This document shows positions 24,033 to 33,526 of a DNA stretch of 64,000 nucleotides, piece by piece (position 1 is the first letter of the stretch; each line of letters begins with the position of its first letter). Both the position numbers and the translations under genes were made by a program. Source of the stretch: Lipingzhangella_A rawalii (GTDB lineage: Bacteria; Actinomycetota; Actinomycetes; Streptosporangiales; Streptosporangiaceae); contig NZ_JAVLVT010000006.1 of the NCBI RefSeq assembly GCF_031628175.1, positions 233,871 through 297,870 of the forward strand. Direction: 5' to 3'. A model generated the notes under the pieces. That model ran no database searches, was not told the DNA's origin, and was given only the letters and a program-made list of their open reading frames with translations.

Positions 24033-24424
24033 CGGCACAGCGACGCACACGGGTCACCAGCCCACAGACGCGGATCGCGTTGGCCCGTCGGCATCGCGGC
24101 GGTCAACACCTCCTGCGGGTCCCGGCCCCCGCCGATACGGAGCGCGCCCGGCTGGTCTTCCTCGCGCAACGTCGACGGGCCGTGGGCAGCATGCTACTGC
24201 TCGCGCTGGTGCTCTTCGGACTGAGCGGGCTGGTGGCCTTCGTCCCGGCGTTGGGGGAGCTGCGGGTGGCGCAGTTCCCCCTGTCCTGGCTGCTCGTCGG
24301 AGTGGTGGCATACCCCGTGCTGGTGACCCTGGCCATGTGGCACGTCCGCGCGGCCGAACGGATCGAGCGCACCGCCGGACCCGGCGGAGCCGTGCCCGGG
24401 GATCCGGGTGGGGCCGGGCCGTGA
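24029..24424 (+). CDS. second DUF485-like small membrane protein
   Basis: The 131-residue protein begins with a basic stretch (RIALARRHRGGQHLLRVP) and has two transmembrane helices (about 51-72 and 83-104). It overlaps the response-regulator stop (GTGA) and the following symporter start (GTGA). Position and topology match DUF485 helpers of sodium/solute symporters, although sequence similarity to the first DUF485 protein at 19771 is weak. Confidence 0.7.
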   Translation: MTAQRRTRVTSPQTRIALARRHRGGQHLLRVPAPADTERARLVFLAQRRRAVGSMLLLALVLFGLSGLVAFVPALGELRVAQFPLSWLLVGVVAYPVLVTLAMWHVRAAERIERTAGPGGAVPGDPGGAGP

Positions 24425-26100
24425 CGGCCGTACTCGCGATCGGGCTGGTGGTCCTCGCCAGCCTCGCCATCGGGGTGTACGGCGTGCGCGCCGCCCGCAG
24501 CACCCCGGACTTCCTGATCGCCTCCCGCCAGGTCGGGCCTGGATACAACGCGATGGCGATCGCCGGAGAGTACCTCTCGGCCGCCTCCATTCTCGGGCTG
24601 GCCGGCCTGCTGCTGAAGAACGGCCTCGGGACCCTGTGGTACGCCGTGGGGTTCACCGCCGGATATGTCGCGGTCGCGGCGCTCGTGGCGGGGCCGATGC
24701 GCCGCTCCGGTGCCTACACGGTTCCGGACTTCGCCGAGTACCGCCTGGGAACCTCCCGCATCCGCAAGCTGTGCGGCTGCATCGTCCTCGTGATCATGCT
24801 GCTGTACCTGGTTCCCCAGTTCAAAGGTGCCGGTGTGGTGTTCCAGCTGGTCAGCGGCACACCGTACTGGGTGGGGGTCGTCCTTGCCGGACTCGTCGTC
24901 AGTGCCTCCATCGCGGCGGGCGGAATGCGGTCGGCCACCTACGTGCAGGCCTTCCACTACGTCCTGAAACTCACGTTCATCGCGGTGCCCGCCGTGTACC
25001 TGATCGTGCAGGCGGGCACCGACACCCGAACCGAGGCCCTGCACCCGGAACCGGGAACCGTGTTCGAACAGACCACGGTGGTGGAGTTCACCGTGGACAC
25101 CACATTCGTGGTGCACGAACCGACGACGGTGCGGGACGGCCAGGGCCAGCCCCACCGTCTGGAGCCGGGCAGCCACACGGTCGCCGGGGACGAACAACGG
25201 GTCTTTCCCGCCGGCGCTGCCGTGCCGCATCCCCAGGGGCTGCCCGACCTGGGCGGGGAGCAGTGGAGCACGCCCCTGCTCGATATCGACGGTGGACACC
25301 CCCTGGTCGGCACCTGGTCCACCCTGATGGCGTTGACCCTGGGATGCATGGGGCTGCCGCACGTCGTCATGCGGTTCCACACCAGCCCCACGGCCCGCAC
25401 GGCGCGCCGGGTCGCTGTGGGGGTGATCGCCCTGCTGGGGGTGTTCTACCTGTTCCCGGCGGTGTACGGGCTGCTGGGCCGGGTGCTGACCCCGCAGCTG
25501 GTGCTGACCGAGGCCACCGACACGGTCGCTGTAGCCCTACCGGCACAGGCGGTCCCAGGATCCCCTGGCGTCGTGCTCACCGCGCTCGTGGCTGCCGGAG
25601 CATTCGGAGCCTTTCTGTCCACCTCGTCCGGTCTCCTGCTCGCGCTGGCCGGGGGACTGTCCCATGACCTGTTCAGCGGAAGTGTGCCGCGGCTGCGGCT
25701 GGCCGTGGTCGTGGGCGCCCTGCTGGCGGTACTGTTGGCCCTCCCCACGGCACGCCTGGACATCAACGTCCTCGTTGGTTGGGCGTTCGCGGTGGCGGCA
25801 TCCACCTTCTGTCCCCTGCTCGTGTTGGGGATCTGGTGGCGGCGTCTCACCGTGGTCGGGGCCAGTGCCGGTCTCGTGGTGGGCGCGGTGACCGCGACGG
25901 GTGCCGTGTCCACCGCACTGGTACTGGACCCGAGCCCGGGCTGGGCAGCGATGCTGCTGGCGCAGCCGGCGGCCTGGACCGTACCGCTGGCGTTCGCCAC
26001 GATGATCCTGGGCTCGCTCGTCGGGCGGGCGCCGGACTGGTCCGAGCACGCGGTGCTGCGGCTGCACACCCCGCGACATCCCGGTCCGGAGTCCGGGTGA
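24421..26100 (+). CDS. second sodium/solute symporter with extracytoplasmic insertion
   Basis: This 559-residue symporter has the family motifs TPDFLIASRQVGPGYNAMAI, GEYLSAASILGLAG and GLPHVVMRFHTSPTARTARR. Relative to the first symporter it has an insertion of about 90 residues (roughly 200-290, rich in T/V/E/P) predicted outside the membrane. GTG 24421 overlaps the preceding stop. It closes the operon that starts at 19771. The two paralogous transporters probably differ in substrate or affinity. Confidence 0.85.
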   Translation: MTAVLAIGLVVLASLAIGVYGVRAARSTPDFLIASRQVGPGYNAMAIAGEYLSAASILGLAGLLLKNGLGTLWYAVGFTAGYVAVAALVAGPMRRSGAYTVPDFAEYRLGTSRIRKLCGCIVLVIMLLYLVPQFKGAGVVFQLVSGTPYWVGVVLAGLVVSASIAAGGMRSATYVQAFHYVLKLTFIAVPAVYLIVQAGTDTRTEALHPEPGTVFEQTTVVEFTVDTTFVVHEPTTVRDGQGQPHRLEPGSHTVAGDEQRVFPAGAAVPHPQGLPDLGGEQWSTPLLDIDGGHPLVGTWSTLMALTLGCMGLPHVVMRFHTSPTARTARRVAVGVIALLGVFYLFPAVYGLLGRVLTPQLVLTEATDTVAVALPAQAVPGSPGVVLTALVAAGAFGAFLSTSSGLLLALAGGLSHDLFSGSVPRLRLAVVVGALLAVLLALPTARLDINVLVGWAFAVAASTFCPLLVLGIWWRRLTVVGASAGLVVGAVTATGAVSTALVLDPSPGWAAMLLAQPAAWTVPLAFATMILGSLVGRAPDWSEHAVLRLHTPRHPGPESG

Positions 26101-26344
26101 GCACGGTGCGGGCGTCTGGGGCGGCGCCCGCACTCGCGCGCGGGAATGCCCTGCACAACCAACGGGGATACGAAAGGTGCGACATGGGGGAGTCGAATAC
26201 CGACGACGGGGTGCGCGCGGTGTATCCGGCGATCGTCATAATGTGCGCATGCGCCCATGAACCCGGCAGCGGGGGTCGACCGGTCCACCACCCCGCGAAA
26301 CCAGACCAGCCTCCCGTTGTTCCGCTCTGAGAGGGGCCGTTTCG

Positions 26345-27796
26345 ATGCCAGAGCCCGAGGTGCCGGACGGCACACCGTCCACACACGCGGCGGAGTCGGA
26401 CGCCACACCGACCACGCAGACCGGGTACGCGACCGAGCTACTGGCCCGGATCCGGCGGCTGCGGGAACAGGGTGCCGAGCTGGAGCTGGGAATTCTGGCG
26501 GCGGAGGTTCTCGCGGAGTTACGGGGCCTCTACGGGACGGAGCATCTGCACGTGCGTTCCCTGCTCGACGAACTCAGTCACGCGATGCGGACCTCCGCCA
26601 CCCCCGAGGAGGTTCGGCAGCGGGCGCAACGCCTCACCGGCAACCCGGCCACCCTCGCCGAGCAGGACCCTCGCCGGCTGGATGAGGACTTCCTGGTGGG
26701 CATGGGCGACTTCCACAACGAGCGCATCGCCGACGCCGCCGAGGCCTGGTACCGCGCCGCCACTGCCGGGCACGTACTGGCGATGCACAGTCTGGCCTAC
26801 CTGTACGCCCGCACGGGTCGGGAGGCGGAGGCCGAGCCCTGGTGGCGCGCGGCTGCCGAGAGCGGGCACACCCCCGCCCGCTACAACCTCGGCCTGCTGT
26901 GTGAGCGCACGGGCCGGGAGGCGGAGGCCGAGGAGTGCTGGGTGCGCGCCGTGGCCGAGGGACACGTCTCGGCCACCCGGCGTCTGGGGACCCTGTGCCA
27001 CCGCACGGGCCGCATGGACGAGGCGGAAGCCCTGTTCCGCAAGGCCGCCGAATCCGGCGATGTCGAGGCCATGACCAGCCTGGGAGCGGTTCTGGCCGAT
27101 ACCGGTAGGGAACACGAGGCCGAAAGTTGGTGGAACTTCGCCCTCCAGGTGGACAACACGGAGGTCGGCAATAAGCCCCAGCTGCACCACGACGAGGAAC
27201 CGGCGGCCGAGGATCCCGGAGACGCGCTGGCCCAGTCGGCGGCCAACGGTGACCCGGCGGCGCTCACCGAGCTCGGTACCACGTTCGCCATGCAGGGCTA
27301 CGTCGCCGAGGCGGAGGCCCACCTCCAGCGGGCTGCCGCCGCCGGGTACGGCTATGGCATGACCTGTCTCGCTCTGCTGTACGAACAGACCGGGCGGCTC
27401 GGTGAGGCGGAACAGTACTACCGCAAGGCCGCTGACGTCGGCGACGTGGCCGCTATGGCCTACCTCGGTGCCCTGTGTGCGCGTCACGGGCGCACAGACG
27501 AGGCAGCGGGATGGTGGCTGGCCGCCGCCGAGCACGGCGAGGTCGGCTCCATGGCGAATCTCGGAACACTACTCACCCAGGATGGTCCTACCCCCGAAGG
27601 TGAGGCGTGGTGGCGGCGGGCCGCCGAGCACGGAAGCTCGGTCGCGATGCGTGGACTGGCCTGGTATCACCAGCAGACCGGAAACCCGGACGAGGCAGAC
27701 GCGTGGGCACAGCGGGCCGAGGAGGCCGAACGTGCGGCCGCGGCCGGAACCGGCGGCGGTGCGTCCGAGGCGGAGGCGCCACCAGGGGACAGGTGA
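26345..27796 (+). CDS. Sel1/TPR-repeat protein
   Basis: The 483-residue protein consists of about ten Sel1-like/TPR repeats of roughly 36 residues. Each carries A-x-W-[YW]-R-x-A-A ... G-H/D ... A-[MR]-x-x-L-[GA] patterns (for example EAEPWWRAAAESGHTPARYNLGLL). The N-terminal 100 residues are less regular. Repeats of this type form solenoids that bind other proteins. No catalytic domain, signal peptide or membrane segment is visible. Codon 59 is a TTA leucine codon. It stands alone between the symporter operon and egtA; the partner is unknown. Confidence 0.85.
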   Translation: MPEPEVPDGTPSTHAAESDATPTTQTGYATELLARIRRLREQGAELELGILAAEVLAELRGLYGTEHLHVRSLLDELSHAMRTSATPEEVRQRAQRLTGNPATLAEQDPRRLDEDFLVGMGDFHNERIADAAEAWYRAATAGHVLAMHSLAYLYARTGREAEAEPWWRAAAESGHTPARYNLGLLCERTGREAEAEECWVRAVAEGHVSATRRLGTLCHRTGRMDEAEALFRKAAESGDVEAMTSLGAVLADTGREHEAESWWNFALQVDNTEVGNKPQLHHDEEPAAEDPGDALAQSAANGDPAALTELGTTFAMQGYVAEAEAHLQRAAAAGYGYGMTCLALLYEQTGRLGEAEQYYRKAADVGDVAAMAYLGALCARHGRTDEAAGWWLAAAEHGEVGSMANLGTLLTQDGPTPEGEAWWRRAAEHGSSVAMRGLAWYHQQTGNPDEADAWAQRAEEAERAAAAGTGGGASEAEAPPGDR

Positions 27797-28252
27797 GCCC
27801 GTACGGGCGCGCCCGCCCACGCGCCCGCCCGGCGAGTCACCTCGGCATCGGTTGCCGTGGTGGTCGTTGGAGGTCGGCGATTGTGGCTGTGGTCCCGCGT
27901 CGGGGCAGGTCGTGCCGGACCGTGGAGCGCCGCACGTCCGGCCGGGTCGGCCGTGGTGTGAGGCGCGAGCCCTCCCAGTGCCCATGCCCACGGTCGGGGG
28001 ATGTGGCAGGAGGGTGGGCCAGGCCCGGGGCCGGGGCGGGCTCCTCGAGGGGCGCGTGGCCCTGGTGCCCGGTTGACCGTAGGCGCCGTCTCGGCCGTCG
28101 GCGGCGCCGCGCGACGGCGAGCGGGTCCCCGGTGGAGGCATCCCGGCAACACGGCGGCCTCCTGTGCACGGTGGGGTTTGGGACACGTATCTCTCCGGGA
28201 ACCGTGCCTGTGGGTGCTGACTGGAGTGGTGCCGTATGGCCGGGGAGGGACG
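27797..28252. other. non-coding stretch before egtA
   Basis: This 456-base stretch has several open frames on both strands, but all have Arg/Pro-rich compositions typical of GC-rich non-coding frames. It probably contains the egt promoter. I see no convincing operator, tRNA or repeat in it. Confidence 0.4.
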
Positions 28253-29494
28253 ATGGTTCGGCTCACCGAGGACGACGTGCACGAGTACGTCACCGGAATC
28301 TGCTTCAAGACCGGACCCCCCGGTCGGGTCGGCTGCGAGCTGGAATGGCACGTTGTCGACCGCCACCAGCCCGCCGAGCCCGTCCCCCTGCATCGATTAG
28401 CTCGCGCCCTCACCGGAGTCGACCCCCCGCCCGCCGGCAGTACCCTCACCTACGAACCCGGAGGACAGCTGGAGCTCAGCTCGCTGCCCCACCCGGATGC
28501 CTCCGCCACCCACGCCGCCCTCAGCGCCGATCTGGCCGCCGTCGAGGCCCACCTTGGCGAGGCCGGCCTGCGTCTCCACGGGGGTGGACTCCACCCCGCG
28601 CGCCTGCCCGCACGTCAGCTGTCCCGCCCCCGCTACCGGGCCATGGAACGGTACTTCGACCGGGACGGCGCCGCGGGGCGAACCATGATGTGCGCCACCG
28701 CCTCCATGCAGGTGTGTGTGGACATCGGTGCCAACCCCGCCGATCTGCGGCGCCGCTGGTCGCTCCTGCACCAGCTCACCCCGGTACTCATCGCGGCCTT
28801 CGCCAATTCCGCGGTGTGGCGCGGACAGCCCACCGGGTGGCGTTCGGCCCGCCAGCTGGTGTGGGCCACCATCGATGCGACCCGAACCCGGCCGGTCGCC
28901 GGGCCGGATCCACGTGCCGCGTGGGCGCGCTACGCGCTGGACGCGCGGTTGCTGGCCATCCGGGAAACCCACCGCCCCTGGCAGGTCAATCCGGGGTTGC
29001 GGTTTCGGGACTGGCTCAGCAGCGACCGTCACCGGCACCCGACTCAGGAGGACCTCTCCTTTCATCTGAGCACCCTTTTTCCTCCGGTCCGGCCGCGCGG
29101 CTGGTTCGAGCTGCGCGTGATCGACGCGCCACCGCGAGCCTGGTGGCCCGTGCCACTTGCCGTGGTCAGTGCACTTGTGGACGACCCGATCGCCGCGGAT
29201 ACCGCCCGGGCCGCCACCGAACGGCTCGCCCGGACCGGCCGAAGCGACCACCTGTGGCTGCGCGCCTGCCGAGACGCGCTGCACGACCCGCACATCGCCG
29301 CCTGTGCCCGCGCCTGTTTCGAGGCCACGCGGGCGGCCCTGCACCGGGCGGGCGCGGCAACCCTCGCGTCCCTGGTCGATGCCTACACCGAACGGTTCGT
29401 GGACCCGGGGCGCTGCCCGGCCGACGAACATCTCCAACAGCGAGCACTGTCAGGACAGCGAGGAACCCCATGTCCCAGCCCGCAGCCCAGTTGA
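28253..29494 (+). CDS. egtA: glutamate-cysteine ligase EgtA
   Basis: The 413-residue protein is the GCS2-type ligase that makes gamma-glutamylcysteine, the sulfur donor for ergothioneine in actinobacteria. It shows GRVGCELEWHVVD near the start, TYEPGGQLELSS, RTMMCATASMQVCVDIG and WFELRVIDAPP, all conserved in EgtA. ATG 28253 follows GGGAGG. The 3' end overlaps egtB by 25 bases. Codon 49 is a TTA leucine codon, unusual in a housekeeping-type gene of this base composition. Confidence 0.9.
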   Translation: MVRLTEDDVHEYVTGICFKTGPPGRVGCELEWHVVDRHQPAEPVPLHRLARALTGVDPPPAGSTLTYEPGGQLELSSLPHPDASATHAALSADLAAVEAHLGEAGLRLHGGGLHPARLPARQLSRPRYRAMERYFDRDGAAGRTMMCATASMQVCVDIGANPADLRRRWSLLHQLTPVLIAAFANSAVWRGQPTGWRSARQLVWATIDATRTRPVAGPDPRAAWARYALDARLLAIRETHRPWQVNPGLRFRDWLSSDRHRHPTQEDLSFHLSTLFPPVRPRGWFELRVIDAPPRAWWPVPLAVVSALVDDPIAADTARAATERLARTGRSDHLWLRACRDALHDPHIAACARACFEATRAALHRAGAATLASLVDAYTERFVDPGRCPADEHLQQRALSGQRGTPCPSPQPS

Positions 29495-30798
29495 AGGACC
29501 GGTTTGCAGCCGAGCTCACCGCGGCCCGCGAGCGCAGCAACGCCCTCACCGTCGAGTTGCTCGACGAACGCGAGCTGACCACACAGCACTCTCCGCTGAT
29601 GTCGCCTCTGGTGTGGGACCTGGCGCACGTCGGTAATTACGAGGAGCAGTGGCTGCTGCGTGCCGCCGCCGGCCAGGAGGCCCTCCGCCCCGACATCGAC
29701 CACCTCTACGATGCCTTCGAGAACCCGCGATCCGAACGCACCGAACTTCCCCTGTTGTCGCCGACGGAGGCGCGAACCTACAACGACCACGTGCGCAGGC
29801 GGGTCCTGGACAGCCTGGACACCCTGCGGTTGGACGGTACGCCCCTGCTCGCCGGCGGGCTGGTTTTCCACATGGTGGTTCAACACGAGCACCAGCACGA
29901 CGAGACCATGCTCGCGACACTGCAACTGCGCGAGGGCGCCCCTGTCCTCACCGAGTCCGCGCCGGCCTACCGCATCGCGGAGCCCGAGCGCCCGCGGGAG
30001 CTACCCGCGGAAGTCTTCGTGCCCGCGGGCCCGTTCACCATGGGCACCAGCGGCGACCCGGCCGCCTACGACAACGAACGCCCGGCCCACACCGTGGACC
30101 TGCCGGCGTTCTGGCTGGACACCGTGCCGGTGACCAACGCCGCCTTCCAGGACTTCCTCGCCGACGGCGGCTACGCGGACCAGCGGTGGTGGAGCAGCGC
30201 GGGCTGGCAGTGGCGCCTGCGTCGGGGGGTGGATGCGCCCGCGTTCTGGACCAGGGACGCCGGACACTGGTGGCGCCGCCGGTTCGGCCGGATGGAGCCG
30301 GTGCCCCCGGACGAACCGGTGCAGCACGTCAGCTGGTACGAGGCCGAAGCCTACGCCACCTGGGCCGGAAAGCGACTGCCCACGGAGGCCGAGTGGGAGA
30401 AGGCGGCGCGCCACGACCCGGTCACCGGTTCCAGCCGCTACCACCCCTGGGGATCGACCCCTCCCGACGAGACCCGAGCCAACCTCGGGCAGCGACACCT
30501 GGCGCCGCGGCCGGCCGCACCCAGCGTCGCCGGCGCGGCCCCCTGCGGGGCGTTGCAACTGTTGGGGGACGTGTGGGAGTGGACCGCGAGCGACTTTACC
30601 GGATATCCGGGGTTCACCGCCTACCCGTACCGCGAGTACTCCGAGGTGTTCTTCGGCTCCGAGTACAAGGTGCTGCGTGGTGGCTCCTGGGCTACCCACC
30701 CCACAGCCGCGCGGGCAACCTTCCGGAACTGGGACTACCCGGTGCGCCGGCAGATCTTCGCCGGGTTCCGGTGCGCTCGGGACGCGGAGCTGGACTGA
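29470..30798 (+). CDS. egtB: ergothioneine biosynthesis sulfoxide synthase EgtB
   Basis: This 442-residue non-haem iron enzyme joins gamma-glutamylcysteine to hercynine using O2. The DinB-like N-terminal domain has iron ligands H53 (WDLAHVGNYEE), H139 and H143 (QHEHQHDETM). The C-terminal formylglycine-generating-enzyme-like domain has VFVPAGPFTMGTSG, HVSWYEAEAYATWAGKRLPT and VLRGGSWAT. ATG 29470 has AGGA upstream and lies inside the 3' end of egtA; the stop overlaps the egtC start (TGATG). Confidence 0.95.
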   Translation: MSQPAAQLKDRFAAELTAARERSNALTVELLDERELTTQHSPLMSPLVWDLAHVGNYEEQWLLRAAAGQEALRPDIDHLYDAFENPRSERTELPLLSPTEARTYNDHVRRRVLDSLDTLRLDGTPLLAGGLVFHMVVQHEHQHDETMLATLQLREGAPVLTESAPAYRIAEPERPRELPAEVFVPAGPFTMGTSGDPAAYDNERPAHTVDLPAFWLDTVPVTNAAFQDFLADGGYADQRWWSSAGWQWRLRRGVDAPAFWTRDAGHWWRRRFGRMEPVPPDEPVQHVSWYEAEAYATWAGKRLPTEAEWEKAARHDPVTGSSRYHPWGSTPPDETRANLGQRHLAPRPAAPSVAGAAPCGALQLLGDVWEWTASDFTGYPGFTAYPYREYSEVFFGSEYKVLRGGSWATHPTAARATFRNWDYPVRRQIFAGFRCARDAELD

Positions 30799-31619
30799 TG
30801 TGTCGGCATCTCGTCTATCTGGGGCCACCGGCATCCCTGCACGAACTGCTGTACGCGTCCGGGCACAGCTTGTACCAGCAGTCCTTCGCGCCCCGGTACC
30901 AGCGGCACGGCACCGTCAACGCGGACGGTTTCGGGGTCGGCTGGTACCCGGAGGCTGGCGCCGAGCCGCTGCGGTACCGGCGCGCCATGCCGATGTGGGC
31001 GGACACGTCTTTCGCCGAGGTGGCGACCACGCTGCGCTCGGGGTGCGTGCTCGCCGCGGTTCGGGATGCCACCCCAGGATTCGGCAGTGACGAGTCCTGC
31101 GCGCAGCCGTTCCGCGCGCAGCGGTTGCTGTTCAGCCACAACGGTGCCGTCTCCGACTACGCGGCGGTCGACGACACGCTGAACCGTCCCATTCCCGTCG
31201 ATGCCATGGACGCGCGCGCTCCCGTGGACTCTGCGGCCCTGTTCGGCCGGGCGCTGCGATTGTGGCGGGACGGAACATCCCTGCCGGAGGCCCTGGCCGC
31301 GGTGGTCGACCAGTGCCGTGCGATCACCTCGGGCCGGTACAACCTCCTGGCCACTGACGGGCGACAGCTGGCGGCCACGGCGGCGGGGGACTCCCTGTTC
31401 CTCCAACACGCGCCGACCTGGGTCCTGCTCGCCTCCGAGCCCCTGGACGACGACACCCGCTGGACCTCAGTCCCGGACGGCAGCCTGGTTACGGTCCGTT
31501 CCCGCGCCCCCGACGATCCGGCGGATGCGGCCGTTGGCCCGGTCGGCTCTCCCCCCGCACGTCCGGCCACCGACATGCCCCACCCCGCATACGACATCAC
31601 CATCCACGACTTGGCCTGA
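30798..31619 (+). CDS. egtC: gamma-glutamyl hercynylcysteine S-oxide amidohydrolase EgtC
   Basis: This 273-residue class II glutamine-amidotransferase-fold hydrolase removes glutamate from the EgtB product. The N-terminal nucleophile is Cys2 (MCRHLVYLG). Other family landmarks are GTVNADGFGVGWYP, PFRAQRLLFSHNGAVSDY and DSAALFGRAL. It overlaps egtB by one base and is followed by egtD after about 28 bases. The C-terminal 40 residues are a poorly conserved acidic tail. Confidence 0.95.
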   Translation: MCRHLVYLGPPASLHELLYASGHSLYQQSFAPRYQRHGTVNADGFGVGWYPEAGAEPLRYRRAMPMWADTSFAEVATTLRSGCVLAAVRDATPGFGSDESCAQPFRAQRLLFSHNGAVSDYAAVDDTLNRPIPVDAMDARAPVDSAALFGRALRLWRDGTSLPEALAAVVDQCRAITSGRYNLLATDGRQLAATAAGDSLFLQHAPTWVLLASEPLDDDTRWTSVPDGSLVTVRSRAPDDPADAAVGPVGSPPARPATDMPHPAYDITIHDLA

Positions 31620-31646
31620 ACGGCCCAGCTCTGCGAAAGGCCCCAC

Positions 31647-32624
31647 ATGCTCCGTGTCGAGTATCGCGTTACGCCGGACGACCTGGACAAGGCGCTGCGC
31701 TCGGATGTCCAGCTTGGGCTGCGGTCCGAACCCAAGCAGCTGCCTCCCAAATGGTTCTACGACGACCGGGGCAGTGCCCTGTTCGAACGCATTACCGAAC
31801 TCGACGACTACTACCTCTCTCGCGTGGAGCGGGAGCTGCTGCGGCACCATGTCACCGAGATCGCCCGCGCGGCTCAGGCGGTGGAGCTCGTGGAACTCGG
31901 TGCTGGTGCGGCCGTGAAGACCCGCATGCTGCTGGACGCACTCTCAGGCTCGGGCAGCCTGCGTCGATACACACCGCTGGATGTCAGCGGGCCCTTTCTG
32001 GAGCGGGCCGCAGCCGGGATCGCCGAGGACTATCCGGATCTGGACGTCCGCGCTGTCGTCGCCGACTTCGACCACACCCCCCATCCCACCCCTGCCTCCG
32101 AAGCGCGACTATTGGCGCTGCTCGGCTCCACCCTGGGGAACCAGACTCCGCAACAGCGGCACGCCTTCCTGAGTCGACTCCGGGGCGTCATGGGGCCCAC
32201 CGACCAGGTGCTGTTGGGACTGGACCTGGTGAAGTCCCCCGAACGGCTCGTGCGGGCCTACGACGATCCGGACGGCGTCACCGCGGAGTTCAACCGTAAT
32301 GTTCTGCGGGTGGTGAACCGTGAGCTGGAGGCGAACTTCGTGCCGGAGGAGTTCACCCACGTGGCGCGGTGGAACCCGGTGGCCGAGTGGGTGGACATTC
32401 GGCTGCGCGCCCACCGGCCCCAGCATGTGACGATCCCGGCCGTGGACATGAGCGTGGACTTCGCTGCCGGGGAGGAGCTGTGCACGGAAATCTCGGCGAA
32501 GTTCCGCCCGGAGGGGATTCGCACGGAGCTGGCCGGTTCCGGTTTCTCGGTCACCGGCTGGTGGACCGACCCGGACGGGGACTTCGCGCTGGTGCTGGCT
32601 CGTCCCGTGGACGGTGGGGCCTGA
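31647..32624 (+). CDS. egtD: L-histidine N-alpha-methyltransferase EgtD
   Basis: This 325-residue methyltransferase trimethylates histidine to hercynine, the first committed step. It has the EgtD-specific start QLGLRSEPKQLPPKWFYDD, RGSALFERITELDDYYLSR, SAM-binding ELGAGAAVKTRMLLDAL and LLGSTLGNQTPQQ. AAAGG precedes ATG 31647. No egtE (C-S lyase) gene follows; that step must be encoded elsewhere or done by a general PLP lyase. Confidence 0.95.
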   Translation: MLRVEYRVTPDDLDKALRSDVQLGLRSEPKQLPPKWFYDDRGSALFERITELDDYYLSRVERELLRHHVTEIARAAQAVELVELGAGAAVKTRMLLDALSGSGSLRRYTPLDVSGPFLERAAAGIAEDYPDLDVRAVVADFDHTPHPTPASEARLLALLGSTLGNQTPQQRHAFLSRLRGVMGPTDQVLLGLDLVKSPERLVRAYDDPDGVTAEFNRNVLRVVNRELEANFVPEEFTHVARWNPVAEWVDIRLRAHRPQHVTIPAVDMSVDFAAGEELCTEISAKFRPEGIRTELAGSGFSVTGWWTDPDGDFALVLARPVDGGA

Positions 32625-33263
32625 GGAGCCGCAGCGTGTGTCCCGGGCCGGGCTGCCCGGGACACACCCTGCGGCTCTGGCCTCATACAACTGGGCTCTG
32701 CTTCTTGGGGTGGGAGCGAGGTTGGGCCTGGTCTGGCGACGTCGGCCCCGCCCCCGATCCCGCTGGCCGTCGTGCGCAGGATCATCCATCCGGCCCGGCA
32801 GGGCACTCTCGGCCCCCACCCCCCCACCCCGCCACATCTGGTCCAGCTCGGTGAAGGGCAGCTCCCATGAGGTCACCCGGGTGGGCTCCTCGGAGGTGCT
32901 GGGCGGGGGGTCGGCAACCTCCTCGGCGGTGGCCGGCGGGATCACTTGGACCAGTTCCAGACCGAGCTGGGCCACGAGGTCCCGGAGCTGGCTGCGGTGC
33001 TGTTCGACGAGGGCGCTGGAGGGGCGATCGCTGCCCTGCTCAAACAGCAGGGTCAGGACCCAGTTCGACTCGTCGATGCGGGCCAGGTCAAGGACGAGCC
33101 GAGTCCCACTGGGATCGTGGAAGGTGCGGTGCGCGATGCTGCTCTTGGGCCCGTAGGGCTCGGTGCGGCTTCCTTCGGTGAGCTGGAGCGTGTCGCGGAG
33201 CCACTGCAGCTGGTCAGGGCTCAGTTCTCCGGTAGCCTGTACCGTCAACTCGGGCAGCAGCAT
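32109..33263 (-). CDS. unrecognised protein; real 3' end probably near 32780
   Basis: ATG 33263 (MLLPELTVQATGELSPDQL) follows AAGGGA. About 160 residues look like real protein, with acidic helices and LVLDLARIDESNWVLTLLFEQG. After about 32830 the open frame enters a run of cytosines (CCCCCACCCCCCCACCCC, plus strand) and then becomes antisense to egtD down to 32109, which is not credible. In another frame a stop occurs at 32782-32784, so a one-base change in the run would give a 160-170-residue protein. A sequencing error or true frameshift are both possible. I do not recognise the family. Confidence 0.4.
   Translation of the reverse strand: MLLPELTVQATGELSPDQLQWLRDTLQLTEGSRTEPYGPKSSIAHRTFHDPSGTRLVLDLARIDESNWVLTLLFEQGSDRPSSALVEQHRSQLRDLVAQLGLELVQVIPPATAEEVADPPPSTSEEPTRVTSWELPFTELDQMWRGGGVGAESALPGRMDDPAHDGQRDRGRGRRRQTRPNLAPTPRSRAQLYEARAAGCVPGSPARDTRCGSSGPTVHGTSQHQREVPVRVGPPAGDRETGTGQLRANPLRAELRRDFRAQLLPGSEVHAHVHGRDRHMLGPVGAQPNVHPLGHRVPPRHVGELLRHEVRLQLTVHHPQNITVELRGDAVRIVVGPHEPFGGLHQVQSQQHLVGGPHDAPESTQEGVPLLRSLVPQGGAEQRQ
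32626..32677. terminator. 22-pair hairpin ending the egt operon
   Basis: GAGCCGCAG (32626-32634) pairs with CTGCGGCTC (32669-32677), and GTGTGTCCCGGGC (32636-32648) with GCCCGGGACACAC (32655-32667), separated by a single mismatch. The stem begins immediately after the egtD stop. It can terminate transcription from either strand and separates egtD from the convergent minus-strand gene. Confidence 0.85.
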
Positions 33264-33526
33264 GTGATGAGTCCCTTCGCCAGTGTGTCGAGCCGTTCCA
33301 GCCCTGGGTGTACTCCACGGGCCGTTCCTACGCGGGCGACCCGTCCGAATCCACCGGTTCGCAGAATACAGCGACTGGGGCTGCGGGGATGCGGCATCTA
33401 CTGAGCTTTTCGTTGGTTCTGTGGATACGGAGCACCGGGTTGTGTGCGTAGCACGGCATGTCGGTCCCTCCCGGTGCCGCGAACGACGCCTCTCAATCGA
33501 GACCGCCGCCGCCCCCCTCACCAACA

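Noticed and set aside
27837..28169. 110-codon minus-strand frame before egtA
   Set aside because: Composition is almost entirely Arg, Pro, Thr and His, as in non-coding frames of GC-rich DNA.
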